Below, one piece after another: positions 23,802 through 26,661 of a stretch of DNA of 26,661 nt. The position numbers and the translations under genes are program-made. Every line of letters begins with the position of its first letter. Position 1 is the first letter of the stretch. The notes beneath the pieces were generated by a model that did no database searches, was not told the DNA's origin, and was given only the letters and a program-made list of their open reading frames with translations. The DNA is taken from contig JBBQXF010000069.1 in NCBI GenBank assembly GCA_038209965.1, positions 1-26,661 on the forward strand. Reading direction: 5' to 3'. This DNA is from JALONO01 sp038209965 (lineage in GTDB: Bacteria > Bacteroidota > Bacteroidia > Cytophagales > Thermoflexibacteraceae).

Positions 23802-25379
23802 ATGGCCGCGCACCCAGATCCATTTCCTTGGCGCACACCCTGTTTGGCCGCACTGTTGGTTTGGGCGGGCCTGCTGGGCGGTTTTTCGGCCGCCCAGGCC
23901 ATTGACAACGACCAAGGGCTATTCTACTTGGCCGCCCTTCGCGTAGCGCAAGGCCAAGTATTTATGGTCGATTTTGGGATGCCTTATGCCTATTTCACGG
24001 TGCAAGTCTTGGCCTTTTTTATTTGGCTTGCCCCTACAAGTGGCTGGGGCTTGGTATTGGCTTCTGGCGCATTGAACCTAGCGGCAGTCTGGGTGGTTTT
24101 TTTGCTGATCGGCCGCACGGGCGCGGGCCGCTGGGCCACCTTGGCCGGGGCTTGGCTCACCAGCTTGGGTTTTTTGGCCATCGGGGGCATGTATTACAAT
24201 GATCAATTTGCCTACTTTTTTGTATTTCTGGCAGGATTGGTTTTTACTGCCCACTGGCGGCTCGGCGTTAAGTGCTTGCTCACCAGTTTTTGCCTCATCG
24301 TAGCTTTTTATGCCAAACAAACCGTCGGCTTGGCGGGCGCGGCCGGCTTAGGGGCCGCTTGGCTGCTGACCTCAGGCTGGCGAAGGGCAAGTTTTCAAAC
24401 TGCACTTTATTTGATCGGGTCGTATCTATTGGGTCATTTGCTCCTGCTGGGCTGGGTTTATTTTTTTCTGGATTTTGAATTGTTCAATTTTTTTTATTTT
24501 GATTTACCCCGCGATTACAAGGCCGATCTGTCCATTTGGGAAGTGGCCAAAGCGTTTTTGTTTCCCCTCCGTATTGATCCGATCCAGATGCTGGCCGAAC
24601 GGGGCTTGGGCCGCCTCTTGCTTTATCCCTTCGTCCTGTTGTGCTATTATGCGTATTTTTTGATCGGCACCAAGAACTTGGGGCCGGTTTCCCGCCCCCC
24701 AAATCCAAACTTTCGCTTTTTGCTCATTTATGGATTGGTTTCTTCATTGATCGGCAACGGGTTGATTGGCCGGGGCAATTTGGAGCTAAATCTGGGGCTG
24801 GGCATGGTTGCGGCCCTGGTCTTGGCCACTGTGTCCCGACCTTGGTTGCGCGATAGTGGGCTAATATTATTTACGGCCATTTTAGTCTTGTTTATCTTCA
24901 GAAATCGCCGATTGGCCGAACCAAGCAATGCGCAACAGCTTGCCGATTCTGAGTTGCGACCCTTGGTCTTGCGGCGCTTGTTTGCCCAAAAAGACGATTC
25001 GCTGTTCCACGCCCTCAACCGCGAAGTCTATGATTTTTTGCGCGCCCAGCCGGTGGGCTATACCTTGGCCACCGTCGACCGGATAGGTTATTTGGTGCCG
25101 CTGGCTTTGGGGAATGCGCCAGTAGTAATGACCACCGATTATTTGCACGCTTTCCACTACCTGCCCGTGGCCTCACCGTTGCGCACGTATGCCGAGGCCG
25201 ACCTGATCCGGCGCTATAAGCAGTTCCAGCCCGACTTCGTGCTCACCACCGTTCGCCAACCCAATGACCCCGAAGGCTTCCAGCCGGGCGCACTGGCCCG
25301 TTTTGATGCCTATTTGGTTCAACATTATCACTCGGTTTACCTCCACAATTATTATCAGGTATTGGCCCGCAAAAAGTAG
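23802..25379 (+). CDS. Polytopic membrane protein, probable GT-C-type glycosyltransferase
   Basis: The 525-residue product has an N-terminal membrane helix, about eleven more hydrophobic segments up to about residue 365, and a soluble C-terminal domain (about 370-525). The first external loop carries IDNDQGLFYLAALRVAQGQ, where Asp35 and Asp37 sit where GT-C enzymes (PMT/ArnT type) carry catalytic acidic residues. No named domain is certain. Such enzymes use lipid-linked sugars at the outer face of the inner membrane. The start is only 2 bases from the LuxC-like stop, so the two are probably co-transcribed. The alternative is a non-catalytic envelope protein. Confidence 0.7.
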   Translation: MAAHPDPFPWRTPCLAALLVWAGLLGGFSAAQAIDNDQGLFYLAALRVAQGQVFMVDFGMPYAYFTVQVLAFFIWLAPTSGWGLVLASGALNLAAVWVVFLLIGRTGAGRWATLAGAWLTSLGFLAIGGMYYNDQFAYFFVFLAGLVFTAHWRLGVKCLLTSFCLIVAFYAKQTVGLAGAAGLGAAWLLTSGWRRASFQTALYLIGSYLLGHLLLLGWVYFFLDFELFNFFYFDLPRDYKADLSIWEVAKAFLFPLRIDPIQMLAERGLGRLLLYPFVLLCYYAYFLIGTKNLGPVSRPPNPNFRFLLIYGLVSSLIGNGLIGRGNLELNLGLGMVAALVLATVSRPWLRDSGLILFTAILVLFIFRNRRLAEPSNAQQLADSELRPLVLRRLFAQKDDSLFHALNREVYDFLRAQPVGYTLATVDRIGYLVPLALGNAPVVMTTDYLHAFHYLPVASPLRTYAEADLIRRYKQFQPDFVLTTVRQPNDPEGFQPGALARFDAYLVQHYHSVYLHNYYQVLARKK

Positions 25380-25385
25380 CAAACA

Positions 25386-25417
25386 TTTGTCAATTGCGGG
25401 ACTTTTGGGCTAATTTG
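25386..25417 (+). promoter_or_regulatory. Possible promoter before the SGNH-like gene
   Basis: TTTG (25386-25389) and TAATTTG (25411-25417) resemble the -33/-7 elements with one base missing in the second box and a 21-base gap. Leader length to the ATG at 25442 would be about 20 bases. Weak. Confidence 0.3.
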
Positions 25418-25441
25418 CGGTTTAGGAAAGCGAAAACTGGG

Positions 25442-26661
25442 ATGGTTCAACCTGCAAGGACACTTTTACTGCTCTTTTATGTGGCTTGTCTGATGGCATT
25501 GGTCATGGTCTTGTCACCGGGCACGTTGCCCCTTACCGACACATTTGCCTTCAATATTTTTACCATTGACGATGCGCTGCCATTTGGCCCCCAAACTGCC
25601 AAAGTAGACATCACCGATAAAGCCGAACTGGCCGCAAAGCTGGCCGATGAAGTGGAAGGATCGAGCGGTGAAGAAACCACTGCGATGCCCCTGGACACGG
25701 CCAAGCACAAAGGAAACAGCCCTTTCTTGAGCTACAATGCCCCCGAGGACAATGGCCCCACTTCGGGTGGCAAGTTTTCGGTGGACACCAGCCGCCGGGG
25801 CGAGTTCAATGAAACCACCGAAACCGCCAGCTTGACCGTCCAGTTTCCTGATAGCACCAAGCCATACCAACTAGACCACTTCTTTGCTTCGTTGCAGGAT
25901 ATTCCCGTCAAGCACCATCTGATCAGGGTGTTGCACTATGGCGACTCCCAGATCGAGGGCGATCGGGTGAGCGATTTCTTGCGGACCCGCCTCCAAAATC
26001 GGTTTGGGGGCTGCGGCGTGGGCTTGGTTCCCCTGTTGGAAAAACAAGCTTTCCGGGCAACGCTCAAGACGGATTTTGCCCCCAACCTCACTAAATATGC
26101 CACTTATGGCGACAACCGCTCCAACCGGGGTGGGCGCTATGGATTGCTGTGCTCCACTTTCAAATTTAGTCCCCCCTCGGGCGGTGAAGCGGGCAGTAGC
26201 TCCCAGACCTACCGCTCGTGGGTGCGTTTCCGCAAGAGCAGTTCCACCACCGATGCCAATGCCAACCAGATCCAAAACGTTAAACTCCTCTATTACTCGC
26301 CCAACACAAAATTGGCGGCCGATGTGATGGTGGACAAAGACTCGACCTATCGCCACTTACTGGATCGTAGCCCCGGCCTGACGGTCGCGACCCGGCCCGT
26401 GACCGCCAACTTCCAACGGCTCACCCTGAGCCTGGAAAGTGGCGAGGGATCCGAGATCTATGGTGTGGCCTTGGACTGCAACGAGGGCGTGGCGGTGGAC
26501 AATGTGGCCCTGCGTGGTAGTTCGGGCATTGAGTTTACCAAAATTGAGGTCGGTTTCCTGCGCCAACAGATCCAGCAGCTCAATGTGAAGCTCATTGTAT
26601 TGCAATTTGGCGTCAATGTGATCCCCAATGTACTGCGCGATTATACCTTTTATGAAAATGC
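25442..26661 (+). CDS. SGNH/GDSL hydrolase-like envelope protein, partial at the right edge
   Basis: The frame starts at ATG 25442 and stays open through the last base, so the gene continues beyond the window; at least 406 residues are visible. An N-terminal hydrophobic segment (TLLLLFYVACLMALVMVL, about 8-24) is a membrane anchor or signal peptide. After a low-complexity region rich in Thr, Ser and Glu (to about 140) the motif VLHYGDSQIEGDRVSDFL (about 163-180) has the block I GDS with Ser169 as probable nucleophile, followed by GGCGVGLVP. Proteins of this type in Bacteroidota are often next to an MBOAT acyltransferase, as in exopolysaccharide O-acetylation, but the neighbour is not visible. 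The catalytic His/Asp lie beyond the edge. Confidence 0.78.
   Translation, partial: MVQPARTLLLLFYVACLMALVMVLSPGTLPLTDTFAFNIFTIDDALPFGPQTAKVDITDKAELAAKLADEVEGSSGEETTAMPLDTAKHKGNSPFLSYNAPEDNGPTSGGKFSVDTSRRGEFNETTETASLTVQFPDSTKPYQLDHFFASLQDIPVKHHLIRVLHYGDSQIEGDRVSDFLRTRLQNRFGGCGVGLVPLLEKQAFRATLKTDFAPNLTKYATYGDNRSNRGGRYGLLCSTFKFSPPSGGEAGSSSQTYRSWVRFRKSSSTTDANANQIQNVKLLYYSPNTKLAADVMVDKDSTYRHLLDRSPGLTVATRPVTANFQRLTLSLESGEGSEIYGVALDCNEGVAVDNVALRGSSGIEFTKIEVGFLRQQIQQLNVKLIVLQFGVNVIPNVLRDYTFYEN

Noticed and set aside
1..26661. tRNA genes, CRISPR arrays or insertion sequences
   Set aside because: No cloverleaf-compatible block, no regular repeat-spacer structure and no transposase-like frame was seen.

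Overview
The window looks like a chromosomal segment of a Bacteroidota bacterium, most likely of the Cytophagia. The evidence is a TonB-dependent receptor with an N-terminal carboxypeptidase-regulatory domain behind a TPP riboswitch, a DUF5683 protein directly after parAB, a solo LuxC-type acyl-CoA reductase, a MerR/B12-binding regulator, genes without recognisable Shine-Dalgarno sequences, and several promoter-like TTG / TAnnTTTG elements of the Bacteroidota type. Base composition is roughly balanced, and I see no phage, integrase, intact transposase, CRISPR, tRNA or rRNA. It reads as ordinary core genome with a few rearranged or decaying spots.

Layout from left to right. (1) 1-5300: the tail of an outer-membrane barrel protein (+), a convergent TonB-dependent receptor with an upstream TPP riboswitch (-), and a three-gene ribosomal block rplC-rplD-rplW (-) with its own promoter-like element and a strong terminator, detached from the rest of the S10 operon. 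(2) 5300-7450: a TMTC-like polytopic membrane protein with C-terminal TPR repeats (-), then a decayed histidine kinase relic (+). (3) 7450-10250: lysA, a secreted protein of unknown function and a DUF1573 lipoprotein, all on the - strand, separated by a 0.4 kb gene-free stretch that holds palindromes and a terminator. (4) 10250-13700: a methionine-type aminotransferase (+) convergent with an oligopeptidase B-like S9 peptidase (-). (5) 13700-17300: a CarH/LitR-like cobalamin-binding MerR regulator, DUF5683, parB and parA (all -). (6) 17500-20400: a transglutaminase-like secreted protein with a TTG start (+), a shared bidirectional terminator, the infC-rpmI-rplT translation operon (-) and a single-pass membrane protein (-). 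(7) 20500-26661: a + strand run of rsmI, a GC-rich structured non-coding element, a DNA photolyase, LuxC-type reductase, a polytopic membrane protein and the start of an SGNH-hydrolase-like protein that runs off the right edge.

Genes that plausibly work together are the riboswitch with its receptor (thiamine uptake), rplC/D/W and infC/rpmI/rplT (translation), and parA/parB (chromosome segregation). More speculatively, the light-sensing type MerR regulator and the photolyase may be linked, although they are about 7 kb apart. The points most worth a second look are the split S10 operon, the riboswitch gene whose promoter must overlap the preceding terminator, the photoreceptor-like regulator with a repeat array upstream, and the structured element before the photolyase.
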